A DNA stretch of 64,000 bases from Geosiphon pyriformis (taxonomy: Eukaryota; Glomeromycota; Glomeromycetes; Archaeosporales; Geosiphonaceae), in NCBI GenBank assembly GCA_016748015.1, contig JAAOMT010000040.1, forward strand, positions 346,609-410,608, written 5' to 3'. The position numbers were made by a program, and so were the translations under genes. Each line of letters opens with the position of its first letter. Position 1 is the stretch's first letter. This document shows positions 1-10,075 of this stretch, piece after piece. The notes under the pieces were generated by a model, which searched no databases, had not been told where the DNA came from, and saw only the letters and a program-made list of their open reading frames with translations.

Positions 1-48
1 TTTATTCAATAAAACAATAGGGTAATTATTGGGGTTGTAAAATATAAC

Positions 49-276
49 TTAAAATTTTTTTATTTCTTTAAGAATATAAACATTTGGAATTAAGATTTCA
101 TGCTTTAAACAGATTTGTTCATTGGATTCAAAGATTTGTTGAGTAGTAATGAGTTTTAAGCAAATGTAAATTTCTTGATGTTTTCTAAAAAGTGAAATAG
201 TAATTGGTTGGGGAAGTTGAAGAATCTGGTAAGATTCATTCTGTGTATTGAAAACTATATTTACTGGCACTGTAAA
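49..276 (-). pseudogene. Conserved segment after dUTPase in Ty3 A1 pol
   Basis: About 73 codons continue in frame after the dUTPase motif 5, beyond a TGA that probably replaced a CGA codon. The text begins FTVPVNIVFNTQNES and includes LQLPQPITIS and SNEQICLKHEILIPNVYI. A similar segment follows the dUTPase in A2 (56096-56330), starting FTVLVNI. The spacing and beta-rich look suggest a second small domain or a linker leading into RT. I do not recognise a named family. It carries a stop codon near its downstream end. Confidence 0.6.
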
Positions 277-714
277 TCATCCAGTTAAACCAAAACTTTG
301 AGTTCCTCTTTTACTTTTTCCCAATTGTTCTCTGTTGTTAACTAATTGTAAATCCAAAATGTTAATTAAGAGTAGGTAAATTGCTTGGGCAATTTTTTTA
401 GCATGTTCAATTCTGACTGGTTTGTCTGTTTCATTCTGTAACATGATGGTAATATCTCCAGTATATTTTGCATCTATGATTCCTTCTTTAATATTGATTT
501 TTTTGTTTGCCAATGATGATTGGAAAGCAATTTGTATTATTGCTCCTGGTGGTATTTTAAAAGCAATTTTGAGATTAATATTGGTTAAGGATTTTGGTTA
601 AAAAACCAAAGTATCTTTGCCAGAATATCTTAGGTCATATTCTGTATTAATTTCATGGGCTTTTTTTGGTTTTATTCTTTTTCCATTGTTGTCAAAGTAT
701 TTGAGTTGTATAAC
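277..714 (-). pseudogene. dUTPase-like domain in Ty3 A1 pol
   Basis: dUTPases hydrolyse dUTP to dUMP and pyrophosphate and so limit uracil incorporation during DNA synthesis. The five family motifs are readable in order. Motif 1 is INTEYDLRYSGKD; motif 2 is the degraded IAFQSSLA, where S-R-S is usual; motif 3 is GIIDAKYTGDI, with the conserved Asp and Tyr; motif 4 is RIEHAKKIAQAI; and the C-terminal glycine-rich motif 5 is RGTQSFGLTG. One in-frame TAA at 598-600 interrupts it, and otherwise the frame is continuous. Its length of about 145 residues is normal for a trimeric dUTPase subunit. It lies between the retropepsin and, judging from copy A2, the reverse transcriptase. Expression would be as part of a polyprotein. 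The stop and the altered motif 2 suggest this copy is inactive. Confidence 0.82.
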
Positions 715-1394
715 AGGCTGGTTTTTAATAAGATAAATTGGAGTTGTTGTACTTTCTTCTTCTGTTTTATGTTCTCCAAATTCAATTTCTTCTTGGTCAT
801 TTTTACTGGATAAGAAGATACTAAGAGCATAGCATTCTGAACACCATTTGTCATCACAAGACATAATGTATTCTTTACACAATTGAATGTTCATCTGCTC
901 TAATTGTTGAATTTGAGCTTTTTGGATTGGGTAAGTATGACTTGCAATTTGATGGTATGTTTCTACTTCATCTTCATAATTAAATCTAATTAATTCCATT
1001 GTGTATTCAATATACTCAGCTTCTTTCATTTGGTGGACATTTTCTTGTGTGATTCCATTAATTAAAGTCATTGCTAAGTCAAAGATCATTTCAGCATTAT
1101 AAGGATAATAGTAGAGTTTATTGAGAGTGCTGTTATATGCTGCATCAAATAGTATTCTTTTTCTGACTTTTTCTAATATTGATAGAGCATATTGGCAGGT
1201 TTAATCACATACTTTTTTTCTCATTGCAATATCAATCCAATTGCATTTTTTTGGTAGCATATCTCCACATGTGAGACAAGAAGTGTTGTCCTATTTTCTA
1301 TTTCTTTTGGGATATTTAAATCGTTCTCTATGATATGCTTTATAATAGTAACAGGTGCAAGTTTCATATTCTTCTTCTGAAGAAATACATGCTC
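715..1394 (-). pseudogene. Cys-rich linker module between protease and dUTPase, Ty3 A1
   Basis: On the minus strand this stretch holds clustered cysteines. CTCYYYKAYH comes first, then CLTCGDMLPKKC, then VCD followed by a stop and TCQYAL, and finally the pair of CxxC-like turns in SCDDKWCSECYAL. Two internal stops, one TAG and one TAA, sit where Gln is plausible. The middle part (LFDAAYNSTLNKLYYYPYN and the residues after it) looks helical. The same series is recognisable in A2 at 53640-54230 (ICYYCKVYY, CNQTCQYILSI). The cysteine spacing suggests zinc binding, but I cannot match it to a named domain. Being conserved between two copies, it is a real part of the polyprotein rather than noise. 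Confidence 0.6.
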
Positions 1395-1862
1395 TTATTG
1401 ATGAAAGTTTTTTGTTGCAATCTTTGCATTTAAGTAGGATGTTAATTCAAGAGCCATAAAGGTTTTAGTAATTGGTAGTTTTTTCTCCTCTTCAAATTCA
1501 AATACTGGAGCTTTTTTAGATTTTTTATTAAAAGTACTATAGTTAACAGGTACTCTAGTATATTGTTCTTGATATGAAATCTTCAATTCTTGTTTCTCAA
1601 TTTAAATTTGCATTGGCCTTGAAAAGCCAATTATTTCCGACAAGAGCCTGGTATTGTGGTATATTTATAACTAAAACTTTGACTAGAATGGTAATTCCAT
1701 CAATAGTGAATGAGAAATTGTTAATTTCTCCTACTGGTGTCTTTTTTATATCATTTGCTATAACAATTACAGTTTGGGCTGGTCTGTCAACAGTTCTTTA
1801 AAGTTGTTGTATTAATTGGTAGATAATAATATTTCTAGCTAATCTACTGTCTAAGATTAACC
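1395..1862 (-). pseudogene. Retropepsin-like aspartic protease, Ty3 A1
   Basis: The enzyme should cleave the Gag-Pol polyprotein. Readable on the minus strand are the active-site turn WLILDSRLARNIII, then TVIVIANDIKKTPVGEI, a hydrophobic strand (GITILVKVLVI), and the family signature QYQALVGNNWLFKANANLN. The active-site triplet is D-S-R rather than the usual D-S/T-G. A TGA replaces an expected Trp after ANANLN, and a one-base frameshift moves the following linker (YQEQYTRVPVNYSTF and onward, 1395-1586) to another frame. The same arrangement occurs in A2 and in element C. Confidence 0.75.
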
Positions 1863-3430
1863 AAATTGGTTTTCTTTCAACTTCAGTTTCAGTATACATT
1901 GCTGTAATTGCTTTTTGTTTATTGATTGCTGTATTGCTAAGCAAGAATGGTAATTCATTGGCTTCAAATTTAAATGGAAATATATTTGAGAGATTGGCAT
2001 TTTAAGCAATTTGAGCTGGTAGAATAGTATTGTTGGAAGGATTTGATCTTGGTGCTGTAACTTTATCTTCAGAAAGTACAGTTTATTAAAAATCCGATTC
2101 TTTAGGCATTGTAAAATAACTGAGTTGAGTATGGTAGTGATTGGGTCTTTGCTGACCAGAATTTCGAGAAACCAATTAGTTGTTTGAATTGATTTTGTTG
2201 TTATTGTTCTGAAATTGATTTTGAGATGCGAATTGGTTATGTTGAACCAATCTTCGGGCTGGTATTTGATATTGTTGTATAGGTGGTTATTGATACTGTT
2301 GAATTGATAGAGGTTGTTAGTATTGTTGCTATGGAGCAGATTAATAGTAATTAGTTTGCTGCTGGGATCTTGAGAAATAGTAGGCTGGTGGTGGAGACTA
2401 ATAATAAGATTGCTGTATTGAAGAGTAATGTTGATTACTTCTGTTTTGCTGGTTTCTTTGTAGCTTTTTGCAGTCTTGTTTCCAATGTTCTGAAATTTCA
2501 CAATAATGACAACTTTGGTTTTAACTGTTTGATGAAAATGGGTAGTTGATTTGGTTTTATTGTTGTGGTGGCTGATATCTTTGTGGTTGTTGCTGTTATT
2601 GTTGGTTGGTAAAATAGTTCTCAACCTTTTTTGTAAGTTGGTCAATTTTTTTTTCAGCTGCTGAGCTGGTTTTTTCAATAGCAAGATTTACAAGTTTAAT
2701 ATGATTTGCTTCTTCTATTGCCATTTCATAGTTCTTTGCATGTCTAATGGCTGTTGCTAAGTCTTCTGGAGCATGTAAACAAACTTTTTTGATTAACTTG
2801 TCTTCAATCCTGCTATAAACTGATCTAAAATCTGGACATTGAAATAGTATTCATTGGTTTCCAATTGTCAAATTTATTGAAAAAGTTTGTTGAATCTCTC
2901 AAGATAGGTCATAACAGTTTCAGATGTTTCTTGTTTGATATTTCAAAAGCAATTGCAGAGAGTAATAAAGGTGTTGTTGTTAATAAATTGTTGTAAAAAA
3001 GCATCTTTGAATGCTTGCCAGTTTTCAAATGGTTTTTCTAAGTTTTCAAACTATTCTTCTGCAGTTTTTTGAAAAAAGTATGGAATTGCTTTGAGCATTT
3101 TTGCTGCATTCCAACTATTTGTGTTTTCTGCTTTTTGAATTTTGTCAAGCTATTTTTGAGAGCTGGTATCATTATCTTCACCAGTAAATTCTAAGATTTT
3201 TACAATATAAGCAGTTGCTATTTTTTCTTTATTTTCTGTAATTTCTTCTGGTTTTGATTCAGTTTCTTCACTTTTCAGGTTTTCTGAATGATTGCTTTTG
3301 TTTTCTTGTAAGTAATCAAAAAGATTGGTGCTAGTTGATATTAGTTCCTGCTGTTGAATAAGATTTCTAGGTAACTAAAAATTTTCTGGTCTGAAGAAAT
3401 AGTTAAATAGTGAATTTAGTGTTTGTGGTC
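1863..3430 (-). pseudogene. Gag (capsid and CCHC knuckle), Ty3 A1
   Basis: Gag should form the cytoplasmic particle and bind element RNA. Reading right to left, there is a capsid-like helical region with WNAAKMLKAIPYFFQK, then NWQAFKDAFLQQFINNNTF, then TVMTYLERFNKLF. This is typical of Retrotrans_gag-like proteins and collinear with copy A2. Downstream is a Gln-rich stretch and then a zinc knuckle, CHYCEISEHWKQDC (C-x2-C-x4-H-x4-C), at about 2460-2505. The frame contains many stops and a few shifts. A 275-codon open frame at 1857-2684 is an out-of-register shadow that opened by chance in this Gln/Asn-rich region; the knuckle is in a different frame. Confidence 0.75.
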
Positions 3431-3960
3431 AAGCAAGTAAAATTGGAAATAGTGTAATAGAAAGTGGTAATTTGACACTGGTTCTTTGTTCAGGTGTTTG
3501 TAAGTGTTTGGCAGTTATCTTTGGTATCTTTGGAGTATTTTAGAATAGTACTTGAGTGTTGTTTTTGTTTGTCTTTGTTGTTTGTTTTTGTCTCAGATTC
3601 AAAGTCAATAGAGTATTTAGACTGTACTAGATATGTTTTTTTACAATACTTGATAATGTTAAAATTAAGTTCTTGAAAGTAGGTGACAAGTGTTTTATTG
3701 TTAAGGTCTTCAGTTTCTAACTGTGAATAGTGTACTAAATTATTGTAGAAATTGCTTCTAACTTTTGAAATGTTGTAATTTCCAAGAAAATAATTGTTGA
3801 TATGGTTTTCAATATACTAATAAAGTGTTTTTTTAACAATTTCAATTCCGTCTGGAATGTTGAATTTTTGTTTGCAATAGGTGTAAATTGACTGATAATA
3901 CTTTAGAGTTGTTGTGTCTGGTGTGGTCACTACTTTGAAGTTGTTATTGCTGTGTTATTT
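3431..3960 (-). other. Untranslated leader of Ty3 A1
   Basis: This is the sequence between the primer-binding site and the recognisable gag. No convincing ORF is seen. It aligns by eye with 51000-51470 upstream of gag in A2; shared landmarks are an ACACCTGA block and CCAGAAAATTTT just before gag. It probably contains the packaging region. Confidence 0.55.
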
Positions 3961-3976
3961 CTGTAGGAGAGCACCA
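3961..3976 (-). other. Primer-binding site of Ty3 A1
   Basis: Directly inside the 5' LTR the minus strand reads TGGTGCTCTCCTACAG. It begins with TGG, as expected for pairing with a tRNA 3' CCA end. Element C has TGGTGCTTCCTGTGAG at the same place. The primer tRNA should end in AGCACCA; I cannot name it. Confidence 0.7.
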
Positions 3977-4949
3977 AATATTACCAGAAATTTTTGGTCT
4001 TTTTTCTTGAATGTTGTTAATATTAACTTGCTGTGAATTCACATTCTTAGGAAGTAGTTGGACCTCTAGTAACTGAATTTATCTTCAAATTATCTCCTAT
4101 AATTTGAACTGCTGGGCTTATAAGTAAAATGGCCAATTTTGTGCCAATTGCTTATATAGTTATATTGTAGTAAATGTCAACTCTTTTCCAGGAATTGCTT
4201 GTCTAGAAGCTTACTAAAAATGTGTAGTTACTTTGCTGTGAAAGTCAACTCTTTTACAGGAATCTCGTCTATAGACTACTCTAATGATTATAATAAGAAA
4301 AGAAAAATAAAAATAAAAGAAATGTAAAAGAAATAGAATTTTATTAAAAGAAACGTTTTCTATTCAGGCCTGAAATTACTAACAATTTACTGAAATTGGT
4401 AGCTAATCAATTTTGAAATATTAGTTGTGTTTGAGGGAATTTCAAATGTAATAATTTAAGAATTTGGTTTTTGAATATTTAATTTTTATTTGAATATGTA
4501 AAAGGTAATTTGTTCTAATTAAGATATTTAAAGTGAGATACTATGTTAAGATACTGTGAAAAGATACATTTTCTTAAAGAGAGAAGCTTTTTTTTATACA
4601 ACTTGTTGTAATACTAGTCTTTGAACTTGCACTTTTTTTTTTGCTACAATTTGGGTAAATTAAAGATATATTTCAGCAAACTACAAGTTATTTCACTAAA
4701 CTATTGATTATTTCGGCGAATTTTTATTAATTTCGGCGAATTTTGACTATGTTAAATGGTTCAGGATATTGTGTAATTCGATCATCTTACTTTCTATAAT
4801 ACAAATCGGATTATTAATTAAGTAATGATATTTGATAATTTGATTAAATAATAAGTGATAATTGAAATAATAATAATATATGCTAATTAATAATAGGAAT
4901 TATGAGAGTAATTTCATGCTAATTAATAGCTAAAATTCTATTGGTAACA
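3977..4949 (-). repeat. 5' LTR of Ty3 A1 (family A, copy 1)
   Basis: This LTR of about 970 bp is repeated at 33509-34473, 47090-48021 and 57945-58874 in the same orientation. The plus-strand text ends GGTAACA, and the other copies begin TGTTAT, giving the inverted TG...CA ends of an LTR. The first bases of this copy are mutated. The element body and primer-binding site lie on its left, so it is the 5' LTR of a minus-strand element. Compared with the other copies, this one keeps the most G and C. Confidence 0.85.
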
Positions 4950-7900
4950 ACAGAAATTTTTCCAAAATATTTGATATTAAAAACCTATTAAGATTATGAA
5001 ATGTACAAGACAAATTGTTTACCAAGAATAAATTATTGTTTAAAAAAATCTTTACCACCTTAGCCAAAAAATTGTTCACTAGACTAACATACAACTTGAC
5101 AAAAAACTGCAAAGAATTTAAAAAAGACCACCCTAGAACTTGCAAACCAAAAACTTATGTTTAAACAAATGCCCAAGAATATTTAATACATTAGAAAATG
5201 TAATCAATAATGCCATTTTTCTTTCAGACTGTACTTGCTTAAAGAGCTTTAAATTATACAAAGATAGATAATACAAAGTTTTATTAAGAAAGTTTTGTAA
5301 CAAATCAGTCTTGGCCTTAAAATTTTTTCTGATTATTACATCTTATTTATAATACACACTTAATAAAATAAAACTAAACTATAATTAATAATTAATAATA
5401 AACTATAAGACAATTAATACCAAATAAGAAAACTGTTTATCCATAATTACTCTTAGTACTACATTAAAAAAAACTTAATATTAGCATAAGCTTAAATTAT
5501 ATTAGGCTTTAAAAAATTCTCAGTTGACAAAAAAATTCTCAAGTATTTGTGCAATTTACCTCTTTTAACAATTGAAATTGGCAAATCATGATTATTAATA
5601 AAGCATTTTTAATATTTTGATTAAAAGAAATACTTATTGTCTTCTTATTATTAATTAAAATATTATTAACATCAAAAAATTTATTAACAATATTCAAAAT
5701 ATATTGTGTAGAAGTTTGACTACTTTTAATCTAAATTGTATCATTAACAAAAATACTGGTAGCAAAAAATGAAGTTTTTCTTTTAATAGCTTCAATTTTG
5801 TTAGTTTTGGCTATAAACTTAGTATTAATTCAATATTCACACAAGTGTTTATGTCTCTTAACTTTGCACAAAAATGAATTGTAAAAAATTATTCAAAAGA
5901 AAAAAGAAATAATCTTATTTTGATACAATTTATTATGCACTTTGTAATTATCTAAAAGTTCAAAATTAGTTATTATTCTATTGATCTACTTTTTATATAT
6001 GTTGTCAAAAAACTTAATAAATTAATTGCATATCTTAATGTATTTTAAGCTAACTTTTAAATAATGTCATCCTACTAAATCATAAGTTTTGTACATATCT
6101 TACAAAACCAACCAAAACTCTTTATTTTTTTTAGTGTATTTTTAACAACCAATTTAATGGCAAAAATAGAAGATTGAGTTAAGATACTTTTCAATACCAA
6201 AAAGTTATTATCATAAAAAACATCAAATTTGCTATATGCTAAGAATATTTGATTAAAAAAAATCTTAAATAAAATTTTTTTAACTGTTTCAATTAGTGCA
6301 ATAGACTAAATATTTATTTAAAATACTATCTCACTTATAAGATTTAGAGATTATTGAAATCTATGTTCTCTTTCAAAAAGCCAAAACTATACCCAAAGTT
6401 AAATACAAATTCAACAACTTCAAAAAGCATTTTAACACTTTATTATTACAATATTTCTATAGTTTATTTGAAATCTCTAATAACTTAACAGTCTTGCTAC
6501 TTGGCAAATCATTAATAATCAAAGTTAACTTTTCCATATTAATCTTTTTTATCACATCAAAAAAGGCATTATTATTTACATACTTTAAAAATATATATTA
6601 ATAAGACCAAAATTCAAGTATTTTTAGGAATACTGATTACTTTTTCATCTATTTTTCTATAATTTCGTTAATTCTAAGCTTTACCTTATTAAACTTTACT
6701 ACCAATTCATTTTCAACTATCAGATAATCCAAAACAACTTTGCAAAAAGACCATTTTAAAATATTTTTTATTATTTATTCTTTGTTAGAGCAAAAATTTT
6801 CTATATATTGTTTAATTGCTTTTTTAATAGTTGTATTCTTAAATGCCTTTAATTTATAATACTTAGATTTTTAATACTTTTTTCTAATCATTAACAAATG
6901 TTTAATTATATCTATTAACTTTATATTATCTTGAATTATACTAACAATCTTAGATATTTTAACACTATCAATAGTTAACCAAACTTTGATAAGTTATTTA
7001 AATTTCAACAGATCTTTAGAATTTTATTTCTTTATAATCTTAGCAATGAGGAGTTCTAATTTGAAAAATTTTGATGACTGTCTGTTTTTTAAACAATTAT
7101 ACTCATTATACCAATGTCTAAAAAACACCATATTGGCAAACTATATTAAAGCTTTTTTTAAAATTTCTTATATTGTATTTAAATTACTATAATCTTTTAC
7201 TTTTTTAAACATATTTAATATTGCCAACAATTCAGCAAAAAAGTGCTTTTTAAATTGCATCTACTTGATTTTATTAGCATCTTTTATTTTGAATTTCTAT
7301 TGATTTTATTAGCTTGCTTATAAATACTATTAAGACAAATATTCAGAAGACCATTCAAACCAACTAAAACTAAGATTGTCTTATAATCTGTATCAAAAAA
7401 TTCCAATACAATATCAACTTTATGACTTGTAATTGCAGATATTAGATTTTTATTTACAAATATAAAATTTAATACTTTTTCAACACCCTTAGAATTTCTT
7501 TAAGTAAAAGTTTTAATCAATAGATGCTTATTAAATACATTAACCAAACTTAAATCCAAACAAAACTTGAAACTTGCACTTTTTTTGAATCTATTCTTAT
7601 TAAAATTTTTACTTAAGACCACAAAAGTACTAGAATTAACTGCTTTATTAATAAAAAAAATTGATTTTTAACACTTGTTTAAATCTAATCTTAGCAGAAG
7701 CACCAGCATATAATTTTAAAATTATCACTGAAAATTTATTTTTAAATAAAAAATAAACCAAAATAATTATGTTCAAAATTTTATTTATCTTTAAAATATA
7801 CCAAATTAAAAAATTGTTTATAATTATAGTTACTTTAATATTAAAAAAATTTTTGTCCAAATTAAACATAAAGATTTGTACTTTTTTAAACTTATTTACA

Positions 7901-8055
7901 ATCCAAGACTTAATATTAGATCTTAATTTAGTTTTTGTAATAATAAAAATCATATTATCTGGATTAATATATCAATAAACAATATTTTCTTGCTAAGCAA
8001 AAACATCAACTTTTTTAATATTGTATATAGTAATTTTCAAGATCAAATCAGTTAT
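4950..8055 (-). pseudogene. ORF2 remnant of LINE L0 (endonuclease and RT)
   Basis: This is the ORF2 polyprotein in ruins. The endonuclease is best seen at 7648-7953 (TKTKLRSNIKSWIVNKF, then SVIILKLYAGAS). The catalytic-region E of T-E-T-K has become K here. The RT palm lies around 5640-5770, with FVNDTI in place of F-x-D-D, followed by QYILNIVNKFF and ILINNKKTISI. Just downstream, 4930-5300 matches the post-RT part of L2 (ILGHLFKHKF, FLAKVVKIFLNNNLFL). There are many stops and frameshifts, so it cannot be functional. Confidence 0.75.
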
Positions 8056-9931
8056 TATTGAAAAAAAATATCTGAATTCAAACTTTTATTATCCATCTTT
8101 GGCCAGCAGATTGATAATCATACTTAACAAATTGTTTATTTTATCCTTAAATCTTTTAATAGTTAATAGATTAAAAAACTTTACTTTTACTACAGTCTTA
8201 TTACTAGTGGCTACACTTGAACTCTTACTTATTATTATATCTATTTTTTAATTCTGTGATAAAAAAATTGCCAATAATTGACATTCAGAGCTAGACTGAA
8301 AAATCATTGGCCTAAGTGCATCTAATTTTTTAGCCAACTTGTTAATTTATTCTATAAAATTGGTAAAACTGTGCTTAAAAATGACAAACTTATTATTTAC
8401 ATCTAAAAAAACTAGTAAAGAAAGTTTAATATTTGAAAATAAACCAGCATTAGAAAAAACCAAAGACATTACACAAAAAGTAAAATCACCAACAATTTGT
8501 ATTCAAGTCTTTGTACTAAATGAAACTAAACAAACAATTAATATCTGTTTTTTTTTATATATATTTACCAAACAAATTTGATCTTGAAAATTGACCACCT
8601 ATTTATTGTGACCACCTAAATTCTCATTTACTAAACACATATCAGAAACATGACCAAATTGTTTGCACTAAGTACAACAAACCAAAAAAAGACCAGCCCA
8701 ATATAAATTTTTCTTCTTAAAAACAGAATAAAAATCAATAACAGCTTTTTTAATGTCTTATTAGCAAAAAAAATTACAGCATATCTGTTATATATATATA
8801 AATCTAAATTGCAGTTAATTGAGCAAGTTTTCTTATCATATAATTTTAACAAAGCAGAAAGATCATAAATAGTAGTATTAACTAGCAAAATATACAACAA
8901 AATCTGATAATAATTCCTAATTACTTATGTTTGTTTATTATTAATAGTCAATATTACATGTATTAAATCTTTACCCATAAATATTAACTATTTAGATACT
9001 ATCAAACCAGTAATTTTAGATAATTTAAATTCAACTAAGATCTTTTGCCAAAGATCAATAAGCTATATTTTAATTAACACAATATTACCAAATTTAGAGA
9101 AAACTGACTTTACAGCTAATTTAGAAAAATCTACTGAAATTTTTTTAGCAATTACTTTTTGATCTGTATGGTTGTTTATTTTTTTAACATTATTATTGAC
9201 CAGAATTTTCTTATAAATCGCCATTTTTTAGTCTTTTTTAAGCTTAATTTAAATGTAAAGGTTGATATAATAATTTCTGAAAATTTTAAAAGAGTAAATG
9301 TCTTTTCAAACTATTTACATGATAAAAAAATTTTTTTATAGCCATTAACTTATTATCAAAAGTTTTTTTTGGCACAGTAGAAAGTTTAATATTCAATGCA
9401 AAAAATTTTATAACAACAAAATTTTGTTTTTCTAATACATGTGATCCAGCCAATAATAACTGTTTAGAGCCAACAAACTTGAAAAATAAAAGCACTAAAA
9501 TGTTATTATTGTTTATAACATTAAACAAAAGAGTCTTCAATGAGTATTTTAACACATATATCTAAGTATAAGTTTTTTTCAGTATGGTTTTATTCCTATT
9601 CTTACCACTTTCAGAAACATCTAAGTTTACATAATTGGTTTTTTTAGTAAACATATTTTTCATATTTTCTATATCCAAAAAACTACTAACACTATTAGCT
9701 ATGTTGCCAATTTTGCTATCTTAAAACAGATTTTATACCAAATTCTCCAATATTTATTATACTTAAAAAGCTAGCAGATAAGTCAACTATATTATTTCCC
9801 ATTTTAGGTTTTTTAGGCTTTTTATAAGATGTATTATAAAAGTAGACACTTATTACACTTTTTTTTTTAGTGCTTGAACAGATTTTCAGATTAGCCAAAC
9901 CAAAGCCAGAATTATTAACAAAAGAGCCCAT
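8056..9931 (-). pseudogene. ORF1 remnant of LINE L0 (Gag-like, RRM region)
   Basis: The N-terminal part (9716-9931) contains STKKKSVISVYFYNTSYKKPKKPK, which matches the start of L2 ORF1 (31600-31760). The middle (9286-9555) keeps FFALNIKLS and KKFFYHVNSL. At 8631-8900 the segment VNTTIYDLSALLKLYDKKTC matches the L2 RNA-binding region. The subfamily is that of L2, not L1/L3. It has many frameshifts and stops. Confidence 0.7.
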
Positions 9932-10075
9932 TAATTTTATTACTACAAAAATAAGTATACTAAAAAAAATAACTTAAAAAAAAATAAAATAAGAAAAGCT
10001 ATTTCTTTAACAATTCTATGCTCTTATTATAACCAAAAAATTAATAAGAGAAAGAGTTTTTTAATTTTATAGAAT

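Larger units (their letters stand above)
1..4949 (-). mobile_element. Ty3/gypsy-like LTR retrotransposon A1 (5' part, minus strand)
   Basis: This is the 5' half of an LTR retrotransposon read right to left. Its order is LTR (4949-3977), primer-binding site, long leader, gag with a CCHC knuckle, retropepsin, Cys-rich module, dUTPase, and a further conserved segment that runs toward the window edge. Reverse transcriptase, RNase H, integrase and the 3' LTR should lie left of base 1. The related plus-strand copy at 51000-57944 shows the same order and continues into RT. A1 is inserted into an older LINE (L0), whose 3' part is cut at 4950. The frame is broken by scattered stops, most of which read as Gln, Trp or Arg codons changed by one transition. 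The element is probably dead, but it is the best-preserved family-A copy here. Confidence 0.85.
4950..10075 (-). mobile_element. Decayed jockey-like LINE, copy L0 (3' end cut off)
   Basis: This is an ancient non-LTR retrotransposon on the minus strand. It is collinear with L2 (25014-31916) from the 5' end to the domain just after the RT. Its 5' end near 10020-10075 shares the block 'ctcttattataacc...agagaaagag' with the L2 5' end. Its 3' part (RNase H, finger, tail) is missing because Ty3 A1 inserted at 4950. The whole element is strongly AT-shifted compared with L2, so it is the oldest LINE copy in the window. Confidence 0.8.

Noticed and set aside
1-1100. dUTPase as a captured host gene independent of the element
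   Set aside because: It is in the same strand and register as protease, lacks its own start or promoter signs, and recurs at the same place in A2.
1857-2684. 275-codon open reading frame on the minus strand
   Set aside because: It is rich in Asn, Ile and Lys and out of register with the gag zinc knuckle, which lies in another frame of the same strand. It is a shadow of gag.
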